Below the pieces are notes generated by a model. That model was not told the origin of the DNA, searched no databases, and saw only the letters and a program-made list of their open reading frames with translations. DNA of 64,000 nucleotides from Leisingera sp. NJS204 (lineage in GTDB: Bacteria; Pseudomonadota; Alphaproteobacteria; Rhodobacterales; Rhodobacteraceae), in assembly GCF_004123675.1 (NCBI RefSeq), contig NZ_CP035417.1, forward strand, positions 2,843,501-2,907,500, in the 5' to 3' direction. The translations under genes were made by a program, and so were the position numbers. Below, piece by piece: positions 53,455 to 63,024 of this stretch (its first letter is position 1; every line of letters starts with the position of its first letter).

Positions 53455-55731
53455 TCAATGGTTGGTTTCGCCCCGCTCTACCGTGAACCAGAAATCGCTG
53501 CCCGGCTCCTTTTCGGCGATCTCGTCAGGGATAACTCCGGGGCCGCTCAGAAAGACATTGGCGCCGAAATGCGCGTGCATCCGAGACAGCTTGCACAGCT
53601 TACCGCCGGTCAGCTCCTGGAACAGCTCCAGCATGTCATCGCGGAGTTTCAACTCCTCAATCTTCTCGCGGTGTTTGCGGCTGGCGTATTCATGTGCTGT
53701 GGCGATATCCGGGTCTGCCAGCAGCCGCGCCATCTCTGCCTCCAGCGCCGGGATCATGCGCTGGATTGACCTCTCATCCTCAGCGTTGTTGTTCATCCGG
53801 AACCAATAAGACAGCCCCTGATCGCGGTCCACGTGGTTCACCCGGCCGCGGTCGCGCTTGACCAGAAAGCTTTCGGCGCTGCGCACGGCGTAATGATTGA
53901 GCTGCACCAGGTCATAGCCATAGGTATCCATCGACGAACGCCAGCCGTTGCGGAACATCTCCCGCGGCATGTCCTGGCCGGAGCCGTTGACCCAGCGGAT
54001 GTCCTCCCACAGCTGCGGTTTCAACCCCTTGGGGCGGTGGACCCCCAGCTTCTTGAAGATACCGGTGTTGCGGAACAGGGTTTTGAACCCCCAGGCCTGG
54101 TGCGGTTTGCGGGTCATTTCAAAGGCACAGCGGGTGAATTCCCGGGTGATCAGATCGCGGGTGAAATCGCGCACGTCATTGTTGCCGAACAGCCGCCAGG
54201 TCATTGCGATCATATTGGCGTTGCCCACGGCCTGAAACAGGTCGGACAGCCGGCCATCGCCGCATTTGATGTTGATGAACTCATCCACATCCATACAGAC
54301 CAGCCAGTCTGCGTCCCGGATCACCGGCTCTTCCTCCGCCGCCTGCAAGGCCGCGTGCTGCGGCTTCAGATCCGTATTGCGGAACGGGTTTTCGCGGTGC
54401 TGGACGATGCCCTTGTCCTGCAGCAGCTGCAGCATCGTATCGGTACCATCGGTGCAGTCATTGGTGTAGACTAGAAAATCATCCACCCCGATTGCGCGGT
54501 GGTAGGCCAGCCATTCCAGAATGAACGGACCTTCGTTTTTCATCGTGGTGACGATGGCGGTCCTGGGCTTGCCACGGCGCCGCTTAATCGCATCCTCAGG
54601 AGGGATACGCACAGGCTTGGCGTTGAAATAGCCCGTGGCCAGCGCCAGCAGTTCCGGTGTTTCCACCAGGCTGGTCTTTGGCACGATCTTGGACACCGTG
54701 TCGGTTGGATGCCGCAGAGCCATGCAACGATAGAACCGCAGATCCTCTGCCGGATCAGGCTCTGCCCCGACCACCCGGATCAGCCGCCAAATGCAGTTCC
54801 CGCCGGCTGTGGCCGGTGCCACGCACCAGCGCGGCCGCAGCCCTGTGGCATCAAACTGCGTGCAGATGTGATCCGCAAAAGACGCCTGGTCGCCCCTGCG
54901 CACCCGCCATGGATAGGCCTGCACTCCGCCCAGCCGCAGACAGCCCGTCGGCGCGGCGACGGCCCGGTCAAAGACATTCGGCCCCTCATCCGGCGCCAGC
55001 AGGTCGAATAGGTCGATGTTGGCCACTGCCCGTGCCCGCGCCAAGAAGCGGGCACGCAGGATCTCATAGATCAGAAACTCACCCAGCGGTGCCCGCCAGG
55101 GATCGGCAGGCGGGATCTCCATCCGGTCTTTGCCTGGCGCCCCCGGCACGTTGAACGGATGCGCCTCTACCGGCAGATTATCCTTGCCCAGGGGCAGTTT
55201 GGAATGCACTACCACGACCCGTTCAAGCCCCTTGATGGAGCCAGCAAGCGTTTGCAATTCCTCTATAAAACGGCGGCTGTCTTGCGGATGCGCCCGGTCG
55301 AGGATGACAGCCCCCTGCAGACCATGCTGCGCCGTATGGAACCGCAGCCATTCGGCCGCAGTTCGGGCCGTTTCACCATTGCGGACAGCGGCCAGTACAT
55401 TGAGCCCGGCAAACAGGTCTGTCTCCTCCGGGTGGAGCGGAACGTTGTAAAGCGCCCCTTCAGCAGAAACCGTGACCACGCTGGGGCCGTCCGGAATCTC
55501 AGCCTCCAGAACCGGCGCGCCGCCATAGTTGTGCAGGGCTGTCTTGTCCGCCGGGGACGCAATACCCAGCCCTTCCCGCGCGGTTCCGGATTTGAAGAAC
55601 AGGCGGGCAACCCGTCCGTTGGACGCACGCAGTTCCACGGCGTCCAGCAGGGTATTTCCCGCCAGGGACAACGCGCTGAGTTCGCGTTCAAGGATCATGC
55701 CGTCGCAATTTCCGGGGTCTGAACTGGACAT
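53455..55731 (-). CDS. large GT2-like glycosyltransferase, two-domain
   Basis: 758 residues. The C-terminal catalytic domain (about 390-650) is of the Glyco_tranf_2_4 type: TAIVTTMKNEGPFILEWLAY, VYTNDCTDGTDTML and the metal motif VCMDVDEFINIKCGDG (Asp481, Asp483), then QLNHYAVRSAESFLVKRDRG. The N-terminal 380 residues look like a second, degenerate GT-A domain (IDLFDLLAPDEGPNVFDRAV where a DxDEF would be; SKIVPKTSLVE). No signal peptide. It is first of the minus-strand glycan-type group. Confidence 0.82.
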   Translation of the reverse strand: MSSSDPGNCDGMILERELSALSLAGNTLLDAVELRASNGRVARLFFKSGTAREGLGIASPADKTALHNYGGAPVLEAEIPDGPSVVTVSAEGALYNVPLHPEETDLFAGLNVLAAVRNGETARTAAEWLRFHTAQHGLQGAVILDRAHPQDSRRFIEELQTLAGSIKGLERVVVVHSKLPLGKDNLPVEAHPFNVPGAPGKDRMEIPPADPWRAPLGEFLIYEILRARFLARARAVANIDLFDLLAPDEGPNVFDRAVAAPTGCLRLGGVQAYPWRVRRGDQASFADHICTQFDATGLRPRWCVAPATAGGNCIWRLIRVVGAEPDPAEDLRFYRCMALRHPTDTVSKIVPKTSLVETPELLALATGYFNAKPVRIPPEDAIKRRRGKPRTAIVTTMKNEGPFILEWLAYHRAIGVDDFLVYTNDCTDGTDTMLQLLQDKGIVQHRENPFRNTDLKPQHAALQAAEEEPVIRDADWLVCMDVDEFINIKCGDGRLSDLFQAVGNANMIAMTWRLFGNNDVRDFTRDLITREFTRCAFEMTRKPHQAWGFKTLFRNTGIFKKLGVHRPKGLKPQLWEDIRWVNGSGQDMPREMFRNGWRSSMDTYGYDLVQLNHYAVRSAESFLVKRDRGRVNHVDRDQGLSYWFRMNNNAEDERSIQRMIPALEAEMARLLADPDIATAHEYASRKHREKIEELKLRDDMLELFQELTGGKLCKLSRMHAHFGANVFLSGPGVIPDEIAEKEPGSDFWFTVERGETNH

Positions 55732-55942
55732 ACTGCTGCATCACGTTTTTGCGTTGTTGGCTCCGAATGCCAGGCACAAGGAACGCAGCCGTTTATAGCC
55801 GGCCCGCAGATCTGCCGGAACCGGGAAACGCCGCCAGCACCCGCCAAAGGGTCCGGCAGCTGATATTCCCGCAACAGACCGGCGCGCGTATACAGCTGAC
55901 GCACAATCGCATCGGCGTTTCAACAAATTTTCAGGTATAAGT

Positions 55943-56029
55943 TGGTGCGGTCGAGAAGACTCGAACTTCCACTCCGGTTAAGGAACAGCGACCTCAACGC
56001 TGCGCGTCTACCAATTCCGCCACGACCGC
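55943..56029 (-). tRNA. tRNA-Leu(GAG)
   Basis: 87-nt class II tRNA. Acceptor stem GCGGTCG with CGACCGC, discriminator A, encoded CCA. The anticodon loop TTGAGGT gives GAG; the variable arm and T-loop TTCGAGT are present. The 211 bases between it and the glycosyltransferase start hold no convincing gene. Confidence 0.96.
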
Positions 56030-56200
56030 ACTGTCTTAGGCTTGGTGTCGAGGCGTATAGACCAGCCCGGATGCGATGTGAAGCTGAAAATCATCTTTTT
56101 TGAACAGAATATGCGCCCCGGCAGGCGACGCAGCATAAGCGTTGGAAAACAGCCGGGTATCCGGCTGCCTCCGGTTTCTCAGCACCCCCTGGAAGCAGCC

Positions 56201-57817
56201 TCAGTTGCCCTGGGCTGCCAGCTGGCGGCGCAGCACCATCTCGCCCGACATCTGGTCATAATAAGCCGGGAACTGATTGTGATTCACAGTGGCGGCCAGA
56301 TCCTGCACATCCCGGCGCACCTGTTTGGCCAGCTGGTGCAGCGTCATGCCCGGCTGGTTCAGGCGCGACAGCAGCGCCCGGGTGAACACCGAATTCGGAT
56401 TGGCGTCATTGTCCGACAACCGGTCCAGCGCGGTTTGCCCTGCCCCGGCGGAATACAGAATAAAGGCGCCCTCCGGCGGCTCCATCCGCACCAGGCCGCG
56501 GGTGCCGCCGACCGAACGCTGGCCGTCCTTCGGGAAGGGATTGTTGCGGCAGGCGTCCAGGATCATGATGGTTGAACGCGCACCTTTGCGCTGGAAAGTG
56601 CCAAGCACCCGGTCGGCGGCAATGCTTTCCCCGGTCAGGAAGCTTTCATCGCCGAAATTCACCATCGGCACATCAGAAGGCAGCAGGTAATTGCGACCGT
56701 CGATCTCAACCCCGTGGCCGGCAAAGTAAAATAGAACTTCATCCCCCGGCTTGATCTGATTGGCAAAGGCCGAGACCGCGCTGTTGATGTCGCGGCGCCC
56801 CGCGTCATACAGCGTGGTCACCTCAAAACCGAGCGCCCCAAGCGTATTGCTGACCGCCAGAGCATCGTTGCGCGCCTTTTGCAAGGCGGTGAGGTTCTGG
56901 TAGCCGTCAACACCGATCACCAATGCGCGGCGGCTGATCAGAGGGGCAGCACTATCGTTTTGCTGCAGCAGAACCGGGGTTGCTGCAGTTCCGCTGCCCT
57001 GGACGACCGCGCCGTTCTGGATCAGCGCCTGCCCCTGTGCGGCGGCCATTACCTGCCCCTGCGGCACGAACTGCCCCTGCTGCATGAACTGGCCCTGCTG
57101 CTGGCCTTGCGGCATAAATTGGCCTTGCACTTGTGACCGCGGCACGAACTGCCCTTGCTGGCCCTGAAACTGAGGCTGCTGCGGAATGCCGTATGTCTGG
57201 GCGGTGGCTGCAAACCCCATCTGCTGCTGGCCGTATTGCTGCTGCGCACTCTGCCCGTATTGCTGCGGCACGCCATAGGTGCCGGTGCTGTTCCCGGCCA
57301 TGGTGGCCTGGGGCAAGCCATAGGGCTGCTGCGGCTGTGGCTGCGGTGCCATCCGCTCGGCCAAATAGATCTTCAGCAGCCCGCGCGGCCCGTCGGGATG
57401 TGCCATCGCTTGCTGGCTGGCGAGATAGCCGCTGGTTTGCGCCCGCTGAAAGGAACTGATCAGAAGGTCTTTCTCGAACTCATTCAACTGCCCGGTGACA
57501 GGGTAACCCAGATAAGCCTGATAGGTGGAAGCCGCCTCACGCGTTTTACGGCCCAGCTGACCGTCGACTGCACCCGCGGGGAAGCCGAAGTAGTTCAGCG
57601 ATTCCTGAATTTGGCGGCCTTCCTGAGTAGACGGCAGCCGGGAACGCCGGGGCGCCTTACTGCCCGAGCGCCTTTGATTCTTGGACAGGGCGCCGCCGAT
57701 GATGCCGCCAAGGATGGCGCCGGCAGCAAAATCACCCGCATCAGCAGAAACACGGGTGGCCGGCGTCATTGCCAGCGCAGAACAGATAATGAATGTGGAA
57801 AGCAGCTTGAACCGCAT
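56201..57817 (-). CDS. caspase-family (C14) protein with peptidoglycan-binding domain
   Basis: 538 residues. Signal peptide, then a glycine zipper (GAILGGIIGGALS), a peptidoglycan-binding-1-like domain (ESLNYFGFPAGAVDGQLGRKTREAA-type, residues about 70-130), a Gln-rich repeat linker (several QGQF(V/M)PQGQ units, about 180-265), and a C-terminal caspase-like domain. The catalytic pair is intact: His368 in FYFAGHGVEIDG and Cys423 in ILDACRNNPF. Orthocaspases cleave after Arg or Lys; the target is unknown. ATG 57817 has AGGGGG upstream. The neighbour at 58026-59636 shares the N-terminal domains but not the caspase. Confidence 0.88.
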   Translation of the reverse strand: MRFKLLSTFIICSALAMTPATRVSADAGDFAAGAILGGIIGGALSKNQRRSGSKAPRRSRLPSTQEGRQIQESLNYFGFPAGAVDGQLGRKTREAASTYQAYLGYPVTGQLNEFEKDLLISSFQRAQTSGYLASQQAMAHPDGPRGLLKIYLAERMAPQPQPQQPYGLPQATMAGNSTGTYGVPQQYGQSAQQQYGQQQMGFAATAQTYGIPQQPQFQGQQGQFVPRSQVQGQFMPQGQQQGQFMQQGQFVPQGQVMAAAQGQALIQNGAVVQGSGTAATPVLLQQNDSAAPLISRRALVIGVDGYQNLTALQKARNDALAVSNTLGALGFEVTTLYDAGRRDINSAVSAFANQIKPGDEVLFYFAGHGVEIDGRNYLLPSDVPMVNFGDESFLTGESIAADRVLGTFQRKGARSTIMILDACRNNPFPKDGQRSVGGTRGLVRMEPPEGAFILYSAGAGQTALDRLSDNDANPNSVFTRALLSRLNQPGMTLHQLAKQVRRDVQDLAATVNHNQFPAYYDQMSGEMVLRRQLAAQGN

Positions 57818-57966
57818 AAACACCCCCTAAGACAATGCACTTTTTGATTGCATAAATTGCATTCAAGACCGCGCGGTGTCAAAGGCTGAAATCCAGCATT
57901 TAATGGAAAAAACCGGCCACAGCCGCCAGGACGCCCCAGGGTCCCGGCAGTATAGAAATTCTATGC

Positions 57967-57994
57967 AAAAAAATGGCCGGCAATTCTGCCGGCC
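57967..57994 (-). terminator. intrinsic terminator after the PG-binding protein gene
   Basis: On the minus strand, GGCCGGCA pairs with TGCCGGCC around a 4-base loop, followed by seven T. It ends the 58026-59636 gene, so the caspase gene downstream is a separate transcription unit. Confidence 0.92.
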
Positions 57995-58025
57995 ACTTGC
58001 ATTCAACAGCTGCGGCAAACAGCGG

Positions 58026-59636
58026 TCAGTCAGTGGAGAACGACGGCAGGGCCGTACTGCCGGAGGCCTGCACCGGCTGCACCCGGCCGCCTGCCAGCTT
58101 GGCCGAGGCTGTCTTGATCAGCTCTGCCCGCTCAGGCTGTCCCGGAGCAAAGACAGGTGCCGCGCCGCTTTCCAGCGAAATCACGGCCATGCCGTACCAG
58201 TCCTGCGCCCGCTCTGCCGTGACCGGCGCGCCAAAACCCAGAGCCAGATGGTGGCCGATCAGCTCAGCATAGGGACGCTGGCCGGTGCCGGTCAGGATCA
58301 GCGCAGCGCCCAGCGCCACGTCCATGTCATCGCGGCGGTAGCCGGAGAACAGGCAAATACCAGCGGTATTGGCCAGCTGCTCTAGCGACATGCCGGACTG
58401 CAGCACGAACTTTTGCACATCGCCCATCACTTCGCCGCTGCCCGCGGTTCCCAGTTTGGCCAGGAAGGGCTGCACAGCCGGGCCGAATGCATCGCATTGG
58501 CTGTCGATTTGCGCTTGCGAAACGCCCTGAACCTTGCCGGCCCGGGTCTCGCCCGCGTTGATGGCATAGGTGCGGGCAAGGCAGAACTGCTCACCCAGCG
58601 CCAGTTCCGGATCGGTCATGCTTGCGGCCGTCATGAAGCCGCCGTTGGAGCTGGTCAGCAGGCTGACCTTGCTGCAATAGCTGGTGAGCGAGGCGCTTTG
58701 CGCCGACTGGTCAAACAGGGTGATGCCGCCCAGCGAGGCGCTTTCCTGCCCGGCAAAGGCTGTCACTGTGCTGCGGTTTTGCTGTGCGGCCTGGACCGGA
58801 GCGGTTTCACCCGTATCCGCCATTCTGCAGGTGCCCTGATGGCAGGCAAAACTGGCGGGTGTCACGCCGCGCGCCAGGAAGTCATTGCGCTGATAACCCT
58901 GCGGGGTGGAGGCAAACACCATCACCGAACAGTTCGAGGCACCGCACCAGAAGGAGGAGCCGGAGACCGAAGTGTCGAGCACATAATCGTTCCGGCCATC
59001 GCCGTTCAAATCCGCCAGCTGCATGAAGCCGGTGCGCTGCAGCAACTGTTCCCCGGTCGGCTCGGAGCTGGCGGCGATCTCATCCACCGCCTGGCTGACT
59101 TCGGACGGCAACCCGCCGTAGCCGCCGCCGCTGTAGCCGCTTCCTGCGGTCCTGACGCCCGCAGCTTCATTCCGCCAGCTGTGCAGCAATCCCCGCACTC
59201 CGTTGGGGCCTTGCATCGCCTTGATCACCTGCGGGCCGCCGATTTGCGCCCGGCTGTAGGAGCTGACCAGGAAATTGCGTTCATACGGGGCCAGATAACC
59301 CGTGGCCGGATAGCCCATGTGAACCTGATACTGTGAAATGGCCGCGCGGGACCGCCTGCCCAGCACCCCATCCGGTGTACCGGAATGGAAACCGAAGTAA
59401 TTCAAGGCAACCTGGGTTTCACGGTTCTGCGCCCTGGTGGCGGAACTTGCCGGCGCGCGGCGGTAAGTGGTGGCACGGCGCTGGCGCTGTTTATTCCTGT
59501 GAACTTCATTGACGATAACCCCGCCAATCACCCCTCCGACAATTGCGGCGCCCAAATCGCTCGCGGTCGCAGGGCTGGTGAATGACGTTGCCAGAAAAGC
59601 GGCCGTCAATGCCGGCTTAAGCGGCTTGGAAAGCAT
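58026..59636 (-). CDS. peptidoglycan-binding-domain protein, paralogue of the caspase protein's N-terminus
   Basis: 536 residues, exported. The N-terminal 150 residues match the caspase protein: glycine zipper (AAIVGGVIGGVI), basic patch (HRNKQRQRR), LNYFGFHSGTPDGVLGRRSR and GYPATGYLAPYERNFLVSSYSRAQ. The rest differs: a DLNGDGRNDYVLD calcium-loop/FG-GAP-like segment, two Cys pairs (WCGASNCS, CHQGTC), and a helical C-terminal region (residues about 330-500) with TPASFACHQG and EQFCLARTYAI. Function unknown. AGGGGGCGA precedes the ATG. Probably an envelope protein acting with its neighbour. Confidence 0.75.
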   Translation of the reverse strand: MLSKPLKPALTAAFLATSFTSPATASDLGAAIVGGVIGGVIVNEVHRNKQRQRRATTYRRAPASSATRAQNRETQVALNYFGFHSGTPDGVLGRRSRAAISQYQVHMGYPATGYLAPYERNFLVSSYSRAQIGGPQVIKAMQGPNGVRGLLHSWRNEAAGVRTAGSGYSGGGYGGLPSEVSQAVDEIAASSEPTGEQLLQRTGFMQLADLNGDGRNDYVLDTSVSGSSFWCGASNCSVMVFASTPQGYQRNDFLARGVTPASFACHQGTCRMADTGETAPVQAAQQNRSTVTAFAGQESASLGGITLFDQSAQSASLTSYCSKVSLLTSSNGGFMTAASMTDPELALGEQFCLARTYAINAGETRAGKVQGVSQAQIDSQCDAFGPAVQPFLAKLGTAGSGEVMGDVQKFVLQSGMSLEQLANTAGICLFSGYRRDDMDVALGAALILTGTGQRPYAELIGHHLALGFGAPVTAERAQDWYGMAVISLESGAAPVFAPGQPERAELIKTASAKLAGGRVQPVQASGSTALPSFSTD

Positions 59637-59764
59637 GATACTCGCCCCCTATAGATACAAACAATGGAATCACGATACCCCACAGTCAGGGCTGCCACCT
59701 AGGGATTTTACGATCACTTTTCCGGCGGGCCTCCAAGGCGGGACGGAAAAGGACGGCAGAAACC

Positions 59765-60415
59765 ATGGTTGAATGGATCGCATCGGACGGTCTTGTTGAA
59801 TATGATCAAGCGGTTGCCTTCATGGAGGAGCGCGCGGCTTTGATTGCTGCGGGCACGGCGGAAGAGTGCATCTGGCTGGTCGAACATCCGCCGCTTTACA
59901 CCGCCGGCACCTCGGCCAAGCGCGAGGACCTGACCGATCCGGACCGTTTCCCGGTCTATGACAGCAAACGGGGCGGCCAATACACCTATCACGGGCCGGG
60001 CCAGCGGGTGGTCTATGTGATGTTGAACGTGGGCCAGCGCGGCCACGACGTGCGCCGGTTCGTGCAGCAGCTGGAAAGCTGGGTGATCGCCGCCCTGGAT
60101 GAGTTCAATATCAAGGGCCATATCCGCGACGGCCGGGTCGGCGTCTGGGTCGAACGCCCGGACAAGCCGCAAACCGTTGCGGGCGGCATGGCCGAGGACA
60201 AGATTGCCGCGATCGGCATCCGCCTGCGCAAATGGGTCAGCTTCCACGGCATCTCGATCAACGTGGAGCCGGAGCTGGAGCATTTCACCGGCATCGTGCC
60301 CTGCGGCATTACTGAATACGGGGTAACCAGCCTGGTGGACCTGGGTTTGCCGGTCACCATGGCGGATGTGGACGTCGCCCTGAAGCGCAGTTTTGAGCAG
60401 GTGTTCGGCGGCTAA
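59765..60415 (+). CDS. lipB: lipoyl(octanoyl) transferase
   Basis: 216 residues. Transfers octanoyl from acyl-carrier protein to lipoyl domains of 2-oxoacid dehydrogenases and glycine cleavage H protein. Family motifs: [19 protein letters not shown] near residue 70, VGVWVERP, and the catalytic Cys in [14 protein letters not shown] with the partner Lys in [14 protein letters not shown]. Overlaps the convergent gene by four bases. Confidence 0.96.
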   Translation: MVEWIASDGLVEYDQAVAFMEERAALIAAGTAEECIWLVEHPPLYTAGTSAKREDLTDPDRFPVYDSKRGGQYTYHGPGQRVVYVMLNVGQRGHDVRRFVQQLESWVIAALDEFNIKGHIRDGRVGVWVERPDKPQTVAGGMAEDKIAAIGIRLRKWVSFHGISINVEPELEHFTGIVPCGITEYGVTSLVDLGLPVTMADVDVALKRSFEQVFGG

Positions 60416-62106
60416 CCCTTGCCCTGCGCCGCCGAAACGCAGTCCTGCAGCGCCGTCAGCACCAGTTCCGGAAGGGTGTAGAACAGCAATGCGCCCGCCT
60501 CCTGGCTGACACAGAGCTGAGCGTTTTGCTGACCGCCGAAAGTATCGCGGATATCGGAAAGCGGTGCGACGTGGTCCTCGCCGCCATGCACAAAGACCGC
60601 CCGCGTATGCCGTGTCAGCGCCATCTTCTGCGTTCCCTGCCGAATCATTTGCACATCTGCCAGGAAACCGGCACCGCCCTGCTGCCGGAACAGCAGCTGG
60701 CTTTGCTTAAGCAGCGGCAGCAGGCCCAGCTGATCCAGCATGGCCCTTTCGCGGCTGTTGCGCACAGTCTGGAACTTCAGCAGCGCCTTGTGCCCGTACC
60801 AGTGCAGGGCGCCCGACCAGGCCTTCATCAGCACCGGCAGCATCCAGCGGGCACGGGCAGCGGAAAAGGCCACCAGCCAGGCATAACCGCTGAGCCCGGA
60901 GAACTGCCGCGGCGAAGTAATTGAACAATTCGAGGCGACAGCCACCAGCCCGGAGATCCGGCTGTGCAGCCGGTTGGCCGCCGCGCAGCCGTACAATGCG
61001 CCGCCACGGTGGCTGAGCAATACCGGTCTTTGCAGATTTTCGCGGGTGATCAGCGCATCCAGCTGTTGCACAAAGGCATCCGCCGGGTCCTGCCCCCGCT
61101 GCAGCGGCACCGAGCCGCCGTAGCCCGCGCGCATCGGCGCATAGACCCGGAACCCAAGGGTTCTAAGCTGCGGCTGCAGGCGCTGCAGCGGCACGATCCC
61201 GTCCAGCACCCCGTGCACAAATATAACCGGCTGTCCGGTTTCCGCACCAAACCGGAAAAACTGGCTGCGCCGCCCGCTTCTGTCCTCAATCTCCTCAGAG
61301 GGCGGCGGCAGCTCACCCCGGGCAATTTTCAAGTCCCGCACATGCTCGTTGATCAGGAACGCGGCCAGCCGGATCAACTCGGCTGTTCCTGGTGCTCCGG
61401 CCCTTGCTGCAATCTGTTCCAGCTCCGCTGCCACCCGGCCGCCGGCGCCGCTCATCACCGCCTTCAGCGGGTCAAGATCAGATTTCTGCAGTCCGAAAGC
61501 AGACGCCACGGGGCCTGCGGCCTCTGCGCTCCATTCGCAATCCAGCCGCTCTGCCATGACGGCTGCGACAGGGCCGCCTGCCCCCTTCAGCCGGACAGGG
61601 CGGCATAAATACCGCTCGCCCGGGCGGCCGGTGCCGAGAAGCAGAACGTCCTGCCAGGAAAACTCCCCCTCGCGCACCTGCTCCAGAAAGATGCTCCAGC
61701 GGTCTGTTGCGGCCCGCGTCAGCCCCATGGCTGCGGCAAGATCGCCGCCGCTGACAAGCTGCCGGGCAGCGCGCTGCGACGCATTCAGCAGGCGTCCCTC
61801 GGATCCGCCACCAGCCAACAGCCAGAACCGGCAGCATTCGCCCGAGTATTCACCGGGGTGCGGCCGCCCTGCCCGCTCCCACTGCTGTTCCTGGATCTGG
61901 GCCGCCCGCGAGAAATGCGCCTTGAGTGCCGGCACGGGCCTGGGCTGCCCAAAGGCGCGCCAGCGTCCATCGCCCTCTCCGGCGCGCCCCCCGGTTGGCG
62001 GACCAGCAGAAAACCGGTCGAATTGCTCCGCCCGGATCATCGTTTCATAAATTGCGGCAACAACCTGGTCCTGCGACAAGGCCTGCGCGCGGCACAAGAG
62101 CGTCAC
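60412..62106 (-). CDS. LuxR/alpha-beta-hydrolase-type protein with degenerate active sites
   Basis: 564 residues. The second half is an alpha/beta-hydrolase fold ([32 protein letters not shown]). The nucleophile elbow that should read G-H-S-x-G is S-H-R-G-G ([12 protein letters not shown]), and the C-terminal His position in [10 protein letters not shown] is Ala, so the Ser-His pair seems lost. The middle ([17 protein letters not shown], then [10 protein letters not shown]) looks like a LuxR helix-turn-helix with its recognition part deleted. Likely a sensor or scaffold, or a gene under decay. GTG start with GGAGGGAGC upstream. Confidence 0.7.
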   Translation of the reverse strand: MTLLCRAQALSQDQVVAAIYETMIRAEQFDRFSAGPPTGGRAGEGDGRWRAFGQPRPVPALKAHFSRAAQIQEQQWERAGRPHPGEYSGECCRFWLLAGGGSEGRLLNASQRAARQLVSGGDLAAAMGLTRAATDRWSIFLEQVREGEFSWQDVLLLGTGRPGERYLCRPVRLKGAGGPVAAVMAERLDCEWSAEAAGPVASAFGLQKSDLDPLKAVMSGAGGRVAAELEQIAARAGAPGTAELIRLAAFLINEHVRDLKIARGELPPPSEEIEDRSGRRSQFFRFGAETGQPVIFVHGVLDGIVPLQRLQPQLRTLGFRVYAPMRAGYGGSVPLQRGQDPADAFVQQLDALITRENLQRPVLLSHRGGALYGCAAANRLHSRISGLVAVASNCSITSPRQFSGLSGYAWLVAFSAARARWMLPVLMKAWSGALHWYGHKALLKFQTVRNSRERAMLDQLGLLPLLKQSQLLFRQQGGAGFLADVQMIRQGTQKMALTRHTRAVFVHGGEDHVAPLSDIRDTFGGQQNAQLCVSQEAGALLFYTLPELVLTALQDCVSAAQGKG

Positions 62107-62460
62107 TTCGCTCCCTCCAATACTGCTTTCCGCGTCAATGCGACGGCGCGCCCTGCAAGCATACGATCTGGCACGGGCGTTTTGCCCGCATGTTTCAGGC
62201 TGTCAGCCTGTCAACTGAAAATTCCCGGCTGATGCCGCCCAAATCCGGGCTGGCATACCGTGCCGGACCACCCAATTCTTGGGTCCCCATACGCTTGGGC
62301 GCGGGCGCCCTCTTTGACCTACAACTAATTTGCGAAACAGCTATGATCAAATTCAACTAAAATTCAACATTTATTTCGAATGCACAAATTCACATTGGAA
62401 TCACCGCTCTAATTACAGAGGTGATTTCATTTTCTCAAAGGTCCTGCCGCCAAGCCGGCA
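62107..62460. other. AT-rich intergenic region with a hairpin
   Basis: About 350 bases without a gene. The right half (62320-62440) is unusually AT-rich for this genome, with the direct repeat AAATTCAAC near 62349 and 62360. A hairpin (AATCAC/GTGATT with inner CTCT/AGAG) spans 62399-62426 and is followed by TCATTTTC. It could hold the promoter of the minus-strand gene at 60412 and a terminator-like structure beside the HIT gene's 3' end. Confidence 0.6.
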
Positions 62461-62886
62461 TCAATGTCCGGCGAGTGCTGCGCGGATCTGTTCCGCCTGG
62501 GCCTGGATCAGCGCCTGGTCGCCCATCGTTCCCGGCGGGCGCAGCCGGTCGCCCTCCTTGCGCGGCAGCACATGCAAATGAAGGTGAAAGACTTCCTGCC
62601 CGCCCGCGGCCTCGTTGAACTGCTGCACGGTCACCCCGTCCGCGCCAAAGGCCTTGATCACCGCATGCGACAATTTCTGAACCGTCTGCATCACTGCTGC
62701 CAACTGCGCAGGGCTGGCGTCCAGCAGGTTGCGGCACGGGGTTTTCGGGATCACCAGAAGATGCCCGTCGCTGCGCGGCATGATATCCATGAAGGCCAGC
62801 GTATCGTCATCTTCATAGACACGGGCCGAGGGAATCTCACCGCGCAACAGCTTGGCAAAGATATTGTCGGGATCATAAGCGGGCAT
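62461..62886 (-). CDS. HIT-family nucleotide-binding hydrolase
   Basis: 141 residues. The His-triad HLHLHV (VFHLHLHVLPRKEGD) is near residue 103, and NIFAKLLRGEIPSARVYED with GHLLVIPK are typical of the HinT/HIT branch that hydrolyses adenosine phosphoramidates or dinucleoside polyphosphates. Length is normal. It stands alone between the hydrolase-like gene and ctaD. Confidence 0.93.
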   Translation of the reverse strand: MPAYDPDNIFAKLLRGEIPSARVYEDDDTLAFMDIMPRSDGHLLVIPKTPCRNLLDASPAQLAAVMQTVQKLSHAVIKAFGADGVTVQQFNEAAGGQEVFHLHLHVLPRKEGDRLRPPGTMGDQALIQAQAEQIRAALAGH

Positions 62887-63001
62887 GCGTCCGGCCTCCT
62901 GATTTTGGCATTGTTCCGGTTGTGCGCGTGCCGTGCGGCCAGGTCAAGCACCCTGCGGCGCCGCAGCCTGCCTGGCATTCAAGCCCCTGCGGCAATAAAT
63001 C

Positions 63002-63015
63002 TTGATCCAGATCAA
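63002..63015. promoter_or_regulatory. FNR/FnrL-type box
   Basis: An exact TTGAT-N4-ATCAA, the consensus of FNR/FnrL. It lies 10 bases upstream of the -35 of the ctaD promoter (box centre about 51 bases before the predicted start of transcription). Confidence 0.8.
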
Positions 63016-63024
63016 ACTCCGCCA

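Noticed and set aside
55732-55942. Gene between the GT2 gene and tRNA-Leu
   Set aside because: Short minus-strand frames (up to 69 codons) lack a start signal or recognised family. They may be a degraded gene tail, but nothing supports a call.
57000-57320. CRISPR-like or tandem DNA repeat at the Gln-rich region
   Set aside because: The repeats are imperfect codons within an open coding frame, not identical repeats with spacers.
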